Assembly (NCBI GenBank): GCA_019925795.1
Contig: CM034306.1
Coordinates: 49,594,758 to 49,658,757, forward strand
Source of the DNA: Dendrobium chrysotoxum
Lineage: Eukaryota; Streptophyta; Magnoliopsida; Asparagales; Orchidaceae
Direction: 5' to 3'
DNA length: 64,000 bases
Shown here: one piece after another, positions 43,861 to 56,689 of the stretch
How the letters are laid out: each line of letters opens with the position of its first letter
Numbering within the stretch: position 1 is the stretch's first letter
Notes under the pieces: model-generated
What the model saw: only the letters and a program-made list of their open reading frames with translations
What the model was told of the DNA's origin: nothing
Database searches by the model: none
Translations under genes and position numbers: made by a program

Positions 43861-46800
43861 CAATCAAAGTCTAGACTACTTCACTAGGAGTCTCAGACAT
43901 CAAACCCAGTATTTTTAAACCCTTAAATCAATGATTGATCAAGATGATCAATTGAGCTAGCTCAGTTGATCATCAAACATCAATTATTCTTAAATTCATC
44001 TTCAAATGGCTTCTGAATCTCACCAAACTTCTCTAAACCACTTTCCTAGTGAAATGGATTTGATTGGTCACCTTGACCCAGTCATCAATTGACATGGTCA
44101 ACTGAGCCCAGTTTTGGTCAAACCAACTCATATTGACCCCATCCCTTTGCATATAACCAAGTTGACACTCTTAATCCATCAAGACTATTTCAAAGCACGA
44201 TTCAAACATCCCCAAATATGTTTTGAGTCAACCCATGTATGGTTTAACTTGGTCAAATTTCTTTGAATGGTCAAACCTACATAAACCTTTGACCCTTCAT
44301 TCAAATGACCATATCTTTGTATTAATCCTTTATACTTGAAGCCATTTAAACTTCAAATAATTGGATCTTACACTATAACCTAACCTATTTTGACTAAGTT
44401 TGACCATTCAAACTAGTCAAAACCACTAAATCTTGTTGTATATGTTAACTCTACATTTAAGTATTGAATTTATAACCTTAAACCTCTTCCAAAGCATTCT
44501 AAAACCTTCCAACCATTCATTGGACATCACATTAGCTACCTTGAACCCCATTGACTGGTCAAATAGTCAATAATAGTTCAAAAGAGCTCTAACGGTCAAA
44601 CCCATCAACCTGATTACCCTAGCTCAAACCATACCCATCTAGCTACTTAAAAGGGTTCTAGAACCTTTTCTGGAGTTAGCCCAACCTAGCCCAGGTGCTG
44701 GTTTAGCCTGAAAACAGTCGTTGGTCCCCCACCATATGAAGACGAAACCATGACACTCACCTCCAGTACAACCACTGCCTTTGTCTCCTAACTACCTAGG
44801 AGCTATCGACGATGAAGTTGACGTAAGACCGAAGCCATCATCTGTCCCAAGCAATTGAACTTTCCAGACTTCCTCCAAGCTTGGAGTCTTCTAAAAACTC
44901 ATGGAGGATCTCTCAAGAAGAAGAAAGAGCCCTTCTACACTCTCTGAGATCATATGACCTGAGGTAGAACTCAAACCCTAGGCATTTATATAGGTTCCTA
45001 AATGGTGTTTTAAATATTGCATAAAAAGCTTAGAAAATGCCTCCCCACTCATATTTTGATCCTATATTACCTTTGTCTAGAGTTTCAAGTCCTTTGGTTC
45101 ACTGTTTTAAGAGAAAGAAATGAAAGAATAATCCTAGGGTTTTCGGATGGCTAGAGCCTGACCGTTCGATCCATTCTATTTGGATTGAACGGTTGTGATT
45201 TAATCAAATAGTGGTCTGATTCGATCATTTAAAATTACAGGTTGATTATATCTCTATATGATTAGATCTAGGCCATCCGAGTCAAACCGCGGGATCTACC
45301 CTGACCGTTCGATCCATGTGAATCGAGATCAATACTGCGATTTGATCTCAAATGTTAAATCTGCGTCGTGATGGATCCGACGACTCTCATTCGTGCCGCG
45401 CTGGTTAAGTAAGCTGCATCAGCTGACCGTCACCTTTGGGTAGCCTAATAGCTTGCTGCCGCATGGAAAGAACATGCACAGTCAGTGCCGCTGGCTGACT
45501 GTGTAATAAAACCTATAAATAAATCAAAAAAATTAACTAGAACTTCAAAAATTGGAAGAAAATTCATTTCTCAACTAATTTTTGAGTTCTTGGACTTATT
45601 TTCTTCAGAATTTCATCTACTTTATTTAAAAATAAAATCAAATTATTTTGATTAGTATTTTATTAATTATTTCAAATATATAGAAAATTCTATTTTACTT
45701 TTAAATAAAAATATATAAGCTATTTTAATTTGAAACTTGGCAGAGGTATTATAAGGTTTATGTTTTATCTTCTCTAATTTTAAAGGCTATTTGATGCAAT
45801 CTTACCTAGATTATGAATTTACAAAAATCTTAACCACACTTTGATTTGGATTTTTGAAAATTCATAACTAGTTCAATCTAACTCCAACCAATGCATGTTA
45901 GAGTTCTATGGATTCAGTGGTATAAGCATTTCTTTGTAAAAATATGTTTGAAATTAGATGATATATAATTTGAGAATAATTTGCATTGATGATGCAGGGC
46001 TTTTCATCAATTATTCTCAAAATATATATGATTATGATCTCAAATTTGATTGAGATTTAACATAAGATATTTCCCATATCCTATGAAGATCTCAATTTGA
46101 TTTGATACATATTTTTCCTTATGCTTGAATTATCAAACTCATAGATCACTTTGTGAATCTATGACTTTAATCTTTCAAAACAATAATTCCATAGAACATT
46201 AGGTCACTTTCTTTTGATTTTCATGATTGTTTGATGTGATTGTAATTAGTGTATACAAGGGTTAGAAGAACTTGATTTCAATCCTATGCAACATTAGTGG
46301 CACCTAAGGATAACGAATAGGATTGTGACTTAGCTAACTTAGTCAAATCTAGGATGAACTACATACATACATTTGGGTGATACATAAAACTTAGAAAACT
46401 TAGGTCATGAGCCCCTTGATCAAATTCTCTTCATTTGGACATTAATTGACCTTCAAACAACTATTAAATTCAATTAACCCCTCTTTAAGGATCTAATTCT
46501 AATAAATCCAAATAAATCAAATAAAATACTTAAAAATGCAAGATTAACTTTAATCAATTTCAAATCAATCATAAAATCATTAAAAATTCAAATCCAAAAT
46601 TAAGACTCATTTAAATATAATTAATAATTAAATTAACCTTAATTAACCATTAATTAAAAAATTCATTAAAATTCAAATAAAATTAAATAAAATTCAAAAA
46701 TGTAAAATGAATTAAAAAAAAGAAATTCAAAAATTTTAAAATTCATTTTTAAATAATTTTTTAATTAAACTTTAATTTATAATTCTTTAATTAAATAATT

Positions 46801-47115
46801 TTATTTATACTTAATTAATTATAATAAATAAAATTTGAAAAATACATAAAAATTCAAATAAAATCAAATAAAATTCAAAATTTTATATTTCAAATTTAAA
46901 TAAAATTTTAAATTTCTAATTCATTAATAATTCATGAATTAAACAATTCCATTAATAATTAATTGAATATTATAAATAAAATTCAATAATACATTAAAAT
47001 TCAAATAAAATTAAATAAAAATTAGAGAATAATAATTTGATTTAAAATAAAATTTTGAATAAATTTTAATTCATAATTCACTAATAATTCATTAATTTGA
47101 TAATTTCATTATTAA

Positions 47116-47134
47116 TTAATTAAAAATAAGAAAC
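47116..47134 (+). repeat. Target-site duplication of the RTE LINE, left
   Basis: TTAATTAAAAATAAGAAAC is repeated exactly at 50293-50311; two further A residues may extend it to 21 bp. Confidence 0.93.
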
Positions 47135-50100
47135 AACAACAACAACAACAACATCAAGCCTTTATCCCACTACGTGGGGTTGGCTACATGAATCCTTTTT
47201 CTCCATTGTGTCCTATTAAAAGTCAAATTCTCGTTTAAATCTAATAAAGAAAGATCATTTCTAATATTTTCTAACCAAGTCTTTTAGATCTACCTCTACC
47301 TTTCTTAACATAAGTCAAATCTAAGACCTCTACTTTCCTAACCGGGTCATCGGGAGACAGCCGTTTTATGTGACCAAACCATCTAAGGTGACTCTCTCTA
47401 ATCTTTTCTTCCATTGGAGCTACTCCAACCTTTTCACGAATATGCTCATTTCGTATCCTATCTCTAAGGGTAAAGCCACTCATCCACTTGAGCATCCTCA
47501 TCTCTGCAACACTTAGAATTATGCTTCTCTTTTAATGGCCAACATTTGACACCATAAAGCATTGCAGGTCTCACCACTATCTTATAGAATTTTCCCTTAA
47601 GTTTGAGGGGTTCTTTTCTATCACACAATAAGCCTGATGCATTCCTCCACTTCAACCATCCAACTTGGATTCTGCTGATAATATCCCCATCTATTTCACC
47701 ATCACTCTGAACAATAGATCCAAGATATCTAAAACGTATACTCTTATTAATGACTTGATCACCCAAAGTCATAATCCCCTTACTAGGTCTATTATTACTA
47801 AAATTACACTCCATATATTCCATTTTAGATCTACTCAAGTGAAAACCTTTAGACTCTAAGGTTGACCTCCATAATTCTAGTTTACCTTCAACTCCCTCTC
47901 TAGTCTTATCAACAAGAAGAATATCATCAGCAAAAAGCATACACCAAGGTACATTCTCTTGCAGATTTCTAGTGAGAACATCCATAACTAAAGCAAAAAG
48001 GTATGGGCTTAAAGCTAATCCTTGATGTAATCCAACCGAAATAGGGAAATACTTAGTCAAACCACCTTGTGTTTGAACACCAGTAATAGCTCCTGCATAC
48101 ATATCTTTAATGATTTGAATATAAGCGTTATTAACTCCTTTCTTTTCAAGAACTCTCCATAGCACTTCTCTTGGAACTTTATCATGTGCTTTTTCTAAAT
48201 CAATAAATATCATATGTAAATCCTCCTTATTCTCTCTATATTTCTCCAAAAAACCTCTTAATAAATGTATGGCTTCCATAGTAGACCTACCCGGTATGAA
48301 TCCAAATTGATTTTGAGAAACATTAGAATTACGCCGCAACCTATGCTCTATAACTCGTTCCCATAGTTTTAAAGTATGACACATTAACTTAATTCCTCTA
48401 TAATTCGCACAATCTTGTGCATCACCTTTATTCTTAAAAATATGGATTAACACACTCATTCTCCACTCATCTGGCATCCTTTTAGTCTTCAAAACAGTAT
48501 TAAAAAGTTTAGTAAGCCAAGAAATTCCTTCATCTCCTAAGCATTTCCACACCTCTATTGGAATATCATCAGGTCCAACAGCTTTTCCACCCTTCATTTT
48601 CTTTAAAGCCTCTCTAACTTTAATTTTATTAATACACCGATAAAAACAGAAATCTTTATTTTCATTTAGGGTGCTAAGGTCACTACAGTCAATTTTATTT
48701 TCACATTCTTCATTAAAAGTTTAGCAAAATATCTCATCCACCTTTGTTGAATATCATCTTCTAAAAAAAGGTACTTTTTGATCTTCATCCTTAATACACT
48801 TCACTTGAACTAAATCCTTACTACTCCTATCTCTTTGTTTGGCTAACTTATACATATATCTTTCTCCCTCCTTAGTATCTAATCTATTATATAAATCACT
48901 AAAAGCTAAACTCTTTGCATCACATATTGCTTTCTTAGATTCCTTACGTGCCTCTTTATATATTTTCTAATTATCAGAATTTTTACAATTAAACCAATTT
49001 TTATAATAAATCTTCTTATTTTTAACCTTTTCTTGCTCATTTGGATTCCACCACCAACTATTTTTACTATTAGGAGCTTTTCCCTTTGAAACTCCAAGCA
49101 CATCTTTTGCAATATTCTTAATATCACTAGTCACTTTTTCCCACATAACATTAGCATCCTCATCCACAGACAAAATCTTAAGATCTAAAATCTTACTCTT
49201 AAAAATATTTTTGTTAATATTCTTTAAATACCCCCATCTAATCATAGAATATCGTATTACTTTATTTTTTATTTTCTGTCCTATTATCTTCAAGTCCAAA
49301 ACTAATAAACAATGTTTGGTACATAAATTTTCACTCGAAATAACTTTATAATCTTTACAATCTAAAAAATCTAATTTTCTTATAAGAAAATAATCAATTT
49401 GAGTTGTACTATATCTATTTTTATAAGTAATGAGATGCTCATTCCTTTTCTTAAATAGGGTATTAGCAATTAAAAAATTATAAGCTAAATAAAAATCTAA
49501 TATGGACTTACCACCTTCATTTGTCGTTCCAAACTCATGGCCACCATGAATACTTTTAAAATCATCTACCTCTCTACCAACATGTCCATTTAAATCTCCT
49601 CCAATAAAAACTCTTTCTTCTAGAGGTATCTTTTGTATTAATTCTTCTAAGTCATTCTAAAATTTTAATTTTGAACCCATATCCAAACCCACTTGAGGAG
49701 CATAAGCACTTATAATGTTAACAATCTTAGCATCAATAATAATCTTTAAAGCTATAATTCTATCTCCAATTCTATTAATATTTATAACATTAACCTTCAA
49801 ACTCTTATCTAAAATCACGCATACACCATTTCTAGTACGACTTCTACCCGAATACCAAAGTTTAAATCATAAACTATCAATCTCCTTAGCTTTCTCTCCA
49901 ACCCATTTAGTTTCATAAATACACAGAATATTTATCCTCCTATGAATCATAATATCTATTAATTCCATTAATTTTTCTGTAAGGGAACTTATATTCCAAG
50001 TTCCTATCCTTATTATAATTTCATGGACTAGCTTCTTTGCCCACATCCATCCTTGATGTGGGAACCCATGCCTATTTAACACTACACCCGGGCGGCAATG

Positions 50101-50292
50101 TAGCGGCCCTTACACACTTGTCACTGTATTCAGGCCATACAGCGCGTCGCTTCCAGGGGACGCCCTAGCATTAACATAATTTCTTAAAGGATTCGTGTCA
50201 TTATTATTCGTCAAGTTTTACGCTGGCTATCGACTACCTAACGTAACCCTCCATTTTTCTCATCCAGGACTTGAAACCTGGCAACGACAGTG
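47135..50292 (-). mobile_element. RTE-type LINE, near full length (3.16 kb)
   Basis: On the minus strand the element starts CACTGTCGTTGCCAGG at 50292, encodes an apurinic-like endonuclease then an RT, and ends with 'ccaaccccacgtagtggg', 'ataaaggcttgatg' and a (TTG)n tail at 47135. A 19-bp exact target duplication flanks it. The short (TTG)n tail in place of poly-A and the single EN-RT frame without RNase H are typical of plant RTE elements. It lies inside an LTR-X LTR whose other copy is uninterrupted, which confirms the boundaries. Confidence 0.93.
47271..50045 (-). pseudogene. RTE endonuclease-reverse transcriptase
   Basis: Endonuclease motifs in order: RIGTWNISSLTEKLMEL (Asn), NILCIYETKWVGEKAKEI (Glu; relatives read QETKW), NIISAYAPQVG, FIGGDLNGHVGREVDD (Asp), TTQIDYFLIRK and TKHCLLVLDLK (relatives have SDH). 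The RT is one open frame of 377 codons (48597-47464): GGKAVGPDDIPIEVWK, DEWRMSVLIHIFKNKG, GFIPGRSTMEAIHLLRGF, FIDLEKAHDKVPRE (relatives AYDKVP), HQGLALSPYLFALVMD and MLFADDILLV with the catalytic FADD. A frameshift near 47490 separates the C-terminal WFGHIKRLSPDDPVRKVE. Stops in the endonuclease (near 49868, 49658, 48968 and others) make it inactive. Confidence 0.93.
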
Positions 50293-50311
50293 TTAATTAA
50301 AAATAAGAAAC
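50293..50311 (+). repeat. Target-site duplication of the RTE LINE, right
   Basis: Exact copy of 47116-47134, adjoining the 5' end of the LINE. Confidence 0.93.
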
Positions 50312-50666
50312 AAAATTAAAAAATACATTAAAAATTAAATAAAATTTAAAGGATAATAATTCTAATTTAAATAAAATTTTGGATTAAATTTTAATTTTAA
50401 TTCATTAATTACTCGTTAATAAATAATTAAAATTAATTAAAAATTCTAATATTATAGAAAAATTCAAATTAAATTCAAATTCATTTAAAATAAATTAATT
50501 TGATAATTTGATTGATTAAAACTTATTTTAATCAATTAAATTTGATTATTAATTTGAATTAAATAAATTCAGGTCTTTATGTACAATGCTTGATTTCTTT
50601 TTGGTGGGCATTTGGACATTAAATTTTCAAGGCCTTTTAATACACTTAAATAACAAAGAGATCACT

Positions 50667-50804
50667 CATATGTTGTGCTTGACTTCTTTCAAGAGAGTAA
50701 TAACATATTGGATTTGGGCGATCTTCAAATAATTAATAATATACCGACCTTATGTGACATACTCGACTTCTTTTAAAAGGTATATTGTATTGCATTATAA
50801 GGTC
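50667..50804 (+). other. Paired stem-loops in the left LTR (with copy at 57715-57850)
   Basis: Stem 1 is ATATGTT with AACATAT (50702-50708), enclosing CTTGA-cttctt-TCAAG. Stem 2 is GACCTTAT (50746) with ATAAGGTC (50797). In the right LTR stem 1 is ATGTGTT with AACACAT, and stem 2 GATCTTAT with ATAAGGTC by G-U. Both are in the part of the LTR where the other LTR-X copies hold the multi-branch pair. Confidence 0.45.
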
Positions 50805-52630
50805 CCTCTTCTCTTTCTATAATAAACTTTGGAGGCTCTCATATGGTCACTTGTCCTACATAGAGGATGGATGTTCATTTTGAAAACCTTAGGATTTATA
50901 AATTGATAACCCCTTGCACTTGAGGAGTTATCAATCTATAAGTTCTTTAAAACAGAACCAATAACATTAACCTCTAAAATTGGAATAACTTAAAAGTCAA
51001 ATATATATCACTTAAACTTTAATTAAAATCCCTTTCGACCTTTAATGAATAAACCTTAAAAATACATGTAATTTAAATAATAAATCCCTATAGGACATAT
51101 CAAATCCATACTACCTCTTTCACACACTTAGATGATTTGCTATGATAACTAACACTAGCCTAGGCTAGGCTGGTGGATTGTTTTGATTTGATTACGGGTG
51201 TCTTTGCCTAGAGAGCACCTATGTGTGATTACTTACTTTCTATAAAATATAGCATGCCATGTTTACCTTTCTATCAGTGCACCAGAGAGCAGAGTGAATG
51301 AGTGAGGGTCATGTACTTTACTTTCTTTACTTTTTTATATATATAACTGCTCATAATGCACGCATAATTTCATCTTTATTTCCTTCTTTTACATTCTACA
51401 AAGTTGAATGTTCCTGGGAATTAATGTATATATAAAGAGAACTTGTAAATTTAAATTTCATAGATTTCTTATATATAGATCAAGTTTTATAGAGTCAAGA
51501 GTTGTAAAAGAGTCAAAGACAATTACTTATATACATATAGGTGGGGCTCTAAAAAGTAATGTTCCTTTCAAAGGGGATATTCTTTTTGGAATTCATAGAA
51601 GACTTAGAGCTCGAAGATAATAAGTAGTTGTATTTGATTCTAGATATTCTTATAGGATTAGAATCATGGTTTATTATTGGTAAGGCCTGGCCACCATTAC
51701 TTTACTACAGACCTCAGGTTATACTTTGTAAATTTTATATTAATAAAATTATCTCTTTTATATATATTATTGTTCATACATCATAGCCAGCATACAAGTA
51801 GATTTTTATTTTTTGTAAGCATATTATATTGTATTTGATTTAATTTCTTTAACAACTCCTTGATTCCTATGATAGAGCTTTCTAAATCTTGCATTCATCG
51901 ACGATTATTGTGATTAGGATTATTAGCTAGTAGCTCACTCTAGGCAAGTGGTAAGTCTAGATTGTATGCACTCTTCTCTGCACATTCTTTTTTTGATTCA
52001 AATTAAAATTTCTAAATAAAATTCAAGAATTTATAATCTAAAGCCTATGTTTTGAAATTTAATTAGCCCAAATATTTCTTTAAACTTATATGTATTTTAA
52101 AATTATTTAGTCTTCATTTTAATTGAGAGTATTCTCTTTGGAGATATGTTAATTATAGGGGCTTACCCCTATAGGGAGCCTAGATCCCAGAATAAAATAA
52201 CCACTACTTTAGTTTCCTTTTTAAGGTAAGGGAAAAATCTATGAACGTATACCTGGCTTTATCCATATTTTAAATTTAATTTCATAATCAAAAGGTAAAA
52301 GAATATTTAGTTTGCTTTTATAGTATATTGAATATCCACTTTATTTGATTATAGAAATAAATTTATGATTTAGTTCTCTAATTGGAATTATAGGAGAATA
52401 TGCTTACCATCCTTTGGGATGATTTGTATATTCCCTATACTGCATCTGATTAGGAAAATAAATTATAAATTTCTTTCATTCAAATTGATGGAAGGACATT
52501 AGTCCACCTCTCGGGGCGGTATAATGTCTAACTATGCAAATTTAATTGAAAGAAAATATTAAAATATAAATAAAGCAGATCTTGTTGGACACGAAGCATT
52601 TTAAAATATAAATGTTCTCACAAATTTTTT

Positions 52631-52648
52631 TGGTGACTCCACTTGGGA
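52631..52648 (+). other. Primer-binding site of the LTR-X element
   Basis: TGGTGACTCCACTTGGGA, eight bases after the left LTR end. Primer sites of the TGG(C/T)GACTCC type are frequent in plant Gypsy-like elements. The cognate tRNA was not identified. Confidence 0.7.
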
Positions 52649-52769
52649 TAAGCTTCTCTCTTCATCTTAAATGAAGACTAAATAATATTTCAAATTTATA
52701 TAAGTTTAATTAAATATGTGGGCTATTAAATTTCATGTAAATGTTTGTTTATTTAAATTTCTGTCGTAC

Positions 52770-53889
52770 ATTCTGATGTTTTGCTCAGTCTTGTGATTTA
52801 TGTTTTACTTTATCGTTGTGATTTAATTTATAATTATAAATTCCATAAATCGAGTCAACCCAGCCTGGTTTGTCATTTGTATGACATTTACATGTTTATT
52901 TGAGTCCATAGTTTACATGAGCATGCTTGCGCAAGCGAGCATAACCCAGGGTTACTTGGCTTCTCCTAAAAGCCAAGCAGATGGTCCAACTAGTAGCACT
53001 GATTTGGTCCTAAGTCTGGTAGGGGTTCTGCCCATTTGTCGTCTGACATTTACATGTCATTTGTGTGATTATTCACTTGGAATTCATTTTGAATTTATTC
53101 AAAATCCTCCTGAGTTTTTAAATCTCTTATGTTTGATGTCTCTTTTTGAATTTTTGTTGTAGATTTTAATGTGTTGTATATGTCTTGTGATTTGTATTTA
53201 TATGATTATCTTGTGATTTAATTATTAATTATAAATTCCTTAAATCGAGTCAACCCAGCCTCGTTTGTCATTTGTATGACATTTGCATGTTTATTTAAGT
53301 CCACAGTATGCATGATCATGCTTACGCGAGCGAGCATAACCCAGGGTTACTTGGCTTCTCCTAGAAGCCCAGTGGATGGTCCAACCGGTAGCATCAATTT
53401 GGTCCTAGGTCTGGTAGGGGTTCTTCCCGTTTGTTTTCTAACATTTGCATGCCATTTGTGTGATTATTCACTTGAAATTCATTTTGAATTTATTCAAAAT
53501 CCTCTTGAGTTTTTGAATCTCTTATGTTTGATGTCACTTTTCAAATTTCTATTGTAGATTTTGATGTGTTGTATATGTATTATGATTTATATTTATATGA
53601 TTGTCTTGTGATTTAATTTATAATTATAAATTCCTTAAATCAAGTCAACCCATCATGATTTGTCATTTGTATGACATTTGTAAGTTTATTTGAATCCACA
53701 GTTTGCATGATCATGCTTGCACAAGCGAGCATAACCCAGGGTTACTTGGCTTCTTCTAAAAGCCAAGCAGATGGTCCAACCAGTAGCACCGATTTGGTCC
53801 TAGGTCTAGTAGGGGTTCTGCCCATTTGTCATGTGACATTTGTATGTCATTTGCATGTTATGGAGTCTTGCATTTTTGTACGTGCTTGA
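52770..53889 (+). repeat. Three 395-bp tandem repeats downstream of the primer site
   Basis: Units start near 52770, 53166 and 53561 (the third partial), with exactly 395-bp spacing of matching points (52881, 53276, 53671). Each contains ATTTATAATTATAAATTCC, TCAACCCA, a GCTTGCGCAAGC-type palindrome (altered in units 2 and 3), GCATAACCCAGGGTTACTTGG, and a hairpin CTTGGCTT-ctcctaa-AAGCCAAG (units 1 and 3; weaker in unit 2). Units 1 and 2 each have a 93-codon open frame (M-TF-CLFES... to ...LFEFLL) with the same start and stop, the third a 72-codon one. Whether the frames are used is unknown; structured leader RNA is an alternative. Confidence 0.8.
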
Positions 53890-54287
53890 TTTTGAGTGGG
53901 TGTGTTAAAATCAGGCTTTAGATTATAGATTTGTTAACTTTTTCTTATCGCTTCTCATAGAGTTTTTCTAATTCGTGTATATCTTTATACACTTAAAAAT
54001 TTTCCTAGACAAGGGTCCTTGTTTAAGGACTTTTTAATCTCATCTTTCAAATCATTCTCCAATCCATATTCAATCCCTCTTCCAAAAATCTTCACATTGA
54101 TCGTGCTATCTTGGGTTTGATTCCTTAGTTAGGTTCCTTCATCTATCCAAATTCTACATCAATTTAGGATTTATCATAGATTTCAAGCAGATTTAGATTA
54201 GTCACATCTTCTGATTCAGTATTCAAATTTAGTGTATACATTCAAAAAGATCAGTTATTGATTCAGATTTCCCTTGAATCGTAGAAA

Positions 54288-55690
54288 ATGTCTGAAAAAC
54301 TAATTTTCAACTTCAATGTCACTGCTGCCCAATCTACTGAGGGCAATCAGATCAGGTTCGGTTCTGAATTTGAGAACCTGCAGGTCACTTTTGGTGTACC
54401 AAGCTGAAGTGGTTGCACCTATTGCTGAATACGTCAGTTCAACTCCACTCCAAGGAAACATTGAGGGTGGGTATGTAGTTGCCTTTTCTAGCTACTAAAC
54501 CCTCAGTATTTTCATGCTTAACTTTTCCCTAGTTAGCTGCCATGACAAAGTGAAAGTCCCCAATTATTTTTGAAACCCCTGTGTTTATGAATTTTGAGTT
54601 GGGGTCATCTTCTAGTATCCAGGAGATAACTAAGTCTCAACACTGCAATATAAATTGCCGTATGAGGCTAAGGGCTAAAAGTGCTGAGATGTTAAAGGAA
54701 GATGCTTTGATTGCTGCTGCAACTAAAGCAGCAAAGAAGATGAATCCTGAAACTCCTAAGGCATACATTAATTCTCCTCAGTTGGCTGGCAGTAGATTTC
54801 ACCCATTGTCCGCTACTGCTAGAGAAGAGAGCGTACTACATATAGTGAATTCTCCTCCTACTCCGTTCCATGAAGATCATATCCTTCCTTCTCTATCTAA
54901 AAGGAAGAGAAAGTTTAAATCTCTACTGAATGGGTTAATCAAAGTCTGCGCCACTGATTATGGGCAATCAAAGACAGAATTTCTCGGAAGTGTTAAGATG
55001 TGATCTTCATTGAAATGCATCCACATTCAAGTGTAAGGCAAGGAGAGTCCCCTCCTACGAAGAGAAGAATTCAGCTTCAATAATTGGGTCCAAGTCAACC
55101 AGCTGCTCCTATAAATTGCCATAGGGAGCCAAAGAAGCTCTCATATCGTGATCAACACATAGTGTCAGAGCATCAACACATTCAACAAGCTCCTATCAAA
55201 TCCTTGTGGTATGGAGCATTAGCCCGTCAAGGACATAATCCCATATCTCTTCAATCTTCGCATCAATCCAGAAATCATCTAGTTAGGACTTCCAATTTTT
55301 CTGCAAATCAACATCCGTCAAGGGTTGATCGGCACCATTCACAAGGTAGTAAATCATCCTCTGGTTTTGATAAAAGGAGACTAAAATTCACAAATTAGTT
55401 AATCTCATTATCTGACAAAGAGAGGGTTTGGCAGCCTAAGATGGTTCCCACTCCAACTACATTGATGAATCATAAAAATAACATAAAGGATGAAAGATTA
55501 ATGAAGTTGAAGTCCATAATAGAAATATCTCCTTCTAGAGAATATACTCCAACAGATCCACACCAGGTGGAAGGGAACAGAGGAGATGGTGGATCATCTG
55601 AAAGAAAGTATTCACCAGATCGACGAGTAAGAAGCTGTAGAGGATGAAGAAATGGATGAAGAGATGTCTAATAGTGTTAGCATAGTAGAC
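54288..55690 (+). pseudogene. Decayed gag-like or unknown ORF of the LTR-X element
   Basis: The best start is the ATG at 54288 (MSEKLIFNFNVTAAQ, then RFGSEFENLQVTFG), stopped after 39 codons. The frame that follows has EVVAPIAEYVSSTPLQG. A 140-codon piece (54581-55003) holds a basic helix-like stretch (RLRAKSAEMLKEDALIAAATKAAKK), LAGSRFHPLSATAREE, and VLHIVNSPPTP. After a frameshift a His/Gln/Ser-rich segment runs from 55084 through one stop at 55396 to 55647, ending Arg/Ser-rich. RFGS.F....VTF and SRFHPL...EE..LHI..PPTP resemble sequences in the 25.8-26.8 kb interior. I do not recognise a catalytic domain; gag-like is inference. Confidence 0.5.
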
Positions 55691-56145
55691 ACTCATTCAT
55701 CTCTGTAAAGAGAGAGAACTTGAGTTTAGATTTTGTTAGAAAGTATATAATTTATCTTTCTTAATGACAATGTATCCTCTATTTTAAATTTTAAAGAAGG
55801 AAGTTATGGTCGACTACATCAAATGTTCAAAGATAGATGAGCCTATAAATGATCAAAGCTATAAATAATTGTGATTGACTTCTATTTTAAATTTAAATCT
55901 AAACCAAAAGTAAAATTGGCTTGGAAATAAAATATTATCAAATTTCCTGCAATTTTATATCTTATAAGCATCATTAGCATGATTATAAAGCTATTCAATG
56001 ATTCTCTTAATCAAGTTATCATTTCTATCAAAAGTTTGGGTTTGTTTTGTAGATTGTTCTTTTTATATAAGAGAGTGAGTTTTCTTCTCGTGTTTGAAAG
56101 ATAATCTTACAATTGAGAATTATTTTAGGGTTTTAAAAGGAAAAC

Positions 56146-56146
<1 letters not shown>

Positions 56147-56214
<68 letters not shown>
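56147..56214. repeat. (TA)n microsatellite
   Basis: About 65 bp of uninterrupted TA. Ile-Tyr repeat frames on the opposite strand come only from this tract. Confidence 0.95.
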
Positions 56215-56216
<2 letters not shown>

Positions 56217-56350
56217 ATGCACAATGTGCGCTAAAATGAAAAGATACATACAAATGTGCCAAATAAAAGATGCGCAAAGTACGCCAAATAGATATAAATA
56301 AATGAAAGATGCACAAAAGTATGTCAAGTAACGAAAGATGCTCAAGGTGT
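56215..56350 (+). repeat. Short degenerate repeats (AAAGATGC...GC/TCAAA)
   Basis: Four to five copies of AAGATGC(A/G)CAA(A/T)GTACGCCAAAT-like units with variable spacers follow the TA tract. They lie just upstream of the truncated right LTR. Confidence 0.6.
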
Positions 56351-56689
56351 ATCAAAAATAAAATAAACAAGTGGCTACCTTTTCAAAATCCTAAATCTCA
56401 AAAAATCCATTTACTCTAGATATTTTTTTTGATACTTGATTTTGAAAATCTCAATACCAGATTCATCTTTATGCTTTGATATCTTATTAGATATAAAAGA
56501 TCAAGCAATAAAATGAAAAGATTAATTTTCTTTTCCTTAATTTAATCTTTTGAAATAAGTTTTAATTTTAAAAAATAAGGAAGACAGCTGTTTGACTTCT
56601 AAGGAAGTTAATCAGAGCCAGTGATCATTAGTCGATGATTCTATTACAATTCGACATTATATTCACTCCTCTCCAAGTAGTGAAATTAA

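Noticed and set aside
50255..50292. tRNA gene suggested by a B-box-like sequence
   Set aside because: No cloverleaf or A-box was found at tRNA distance; it is the 5' end of the LINE.
56125..56370. Open frames with Ile-Tyr repeats
   Set aside because: Translation of the (TA)n microsatellite.
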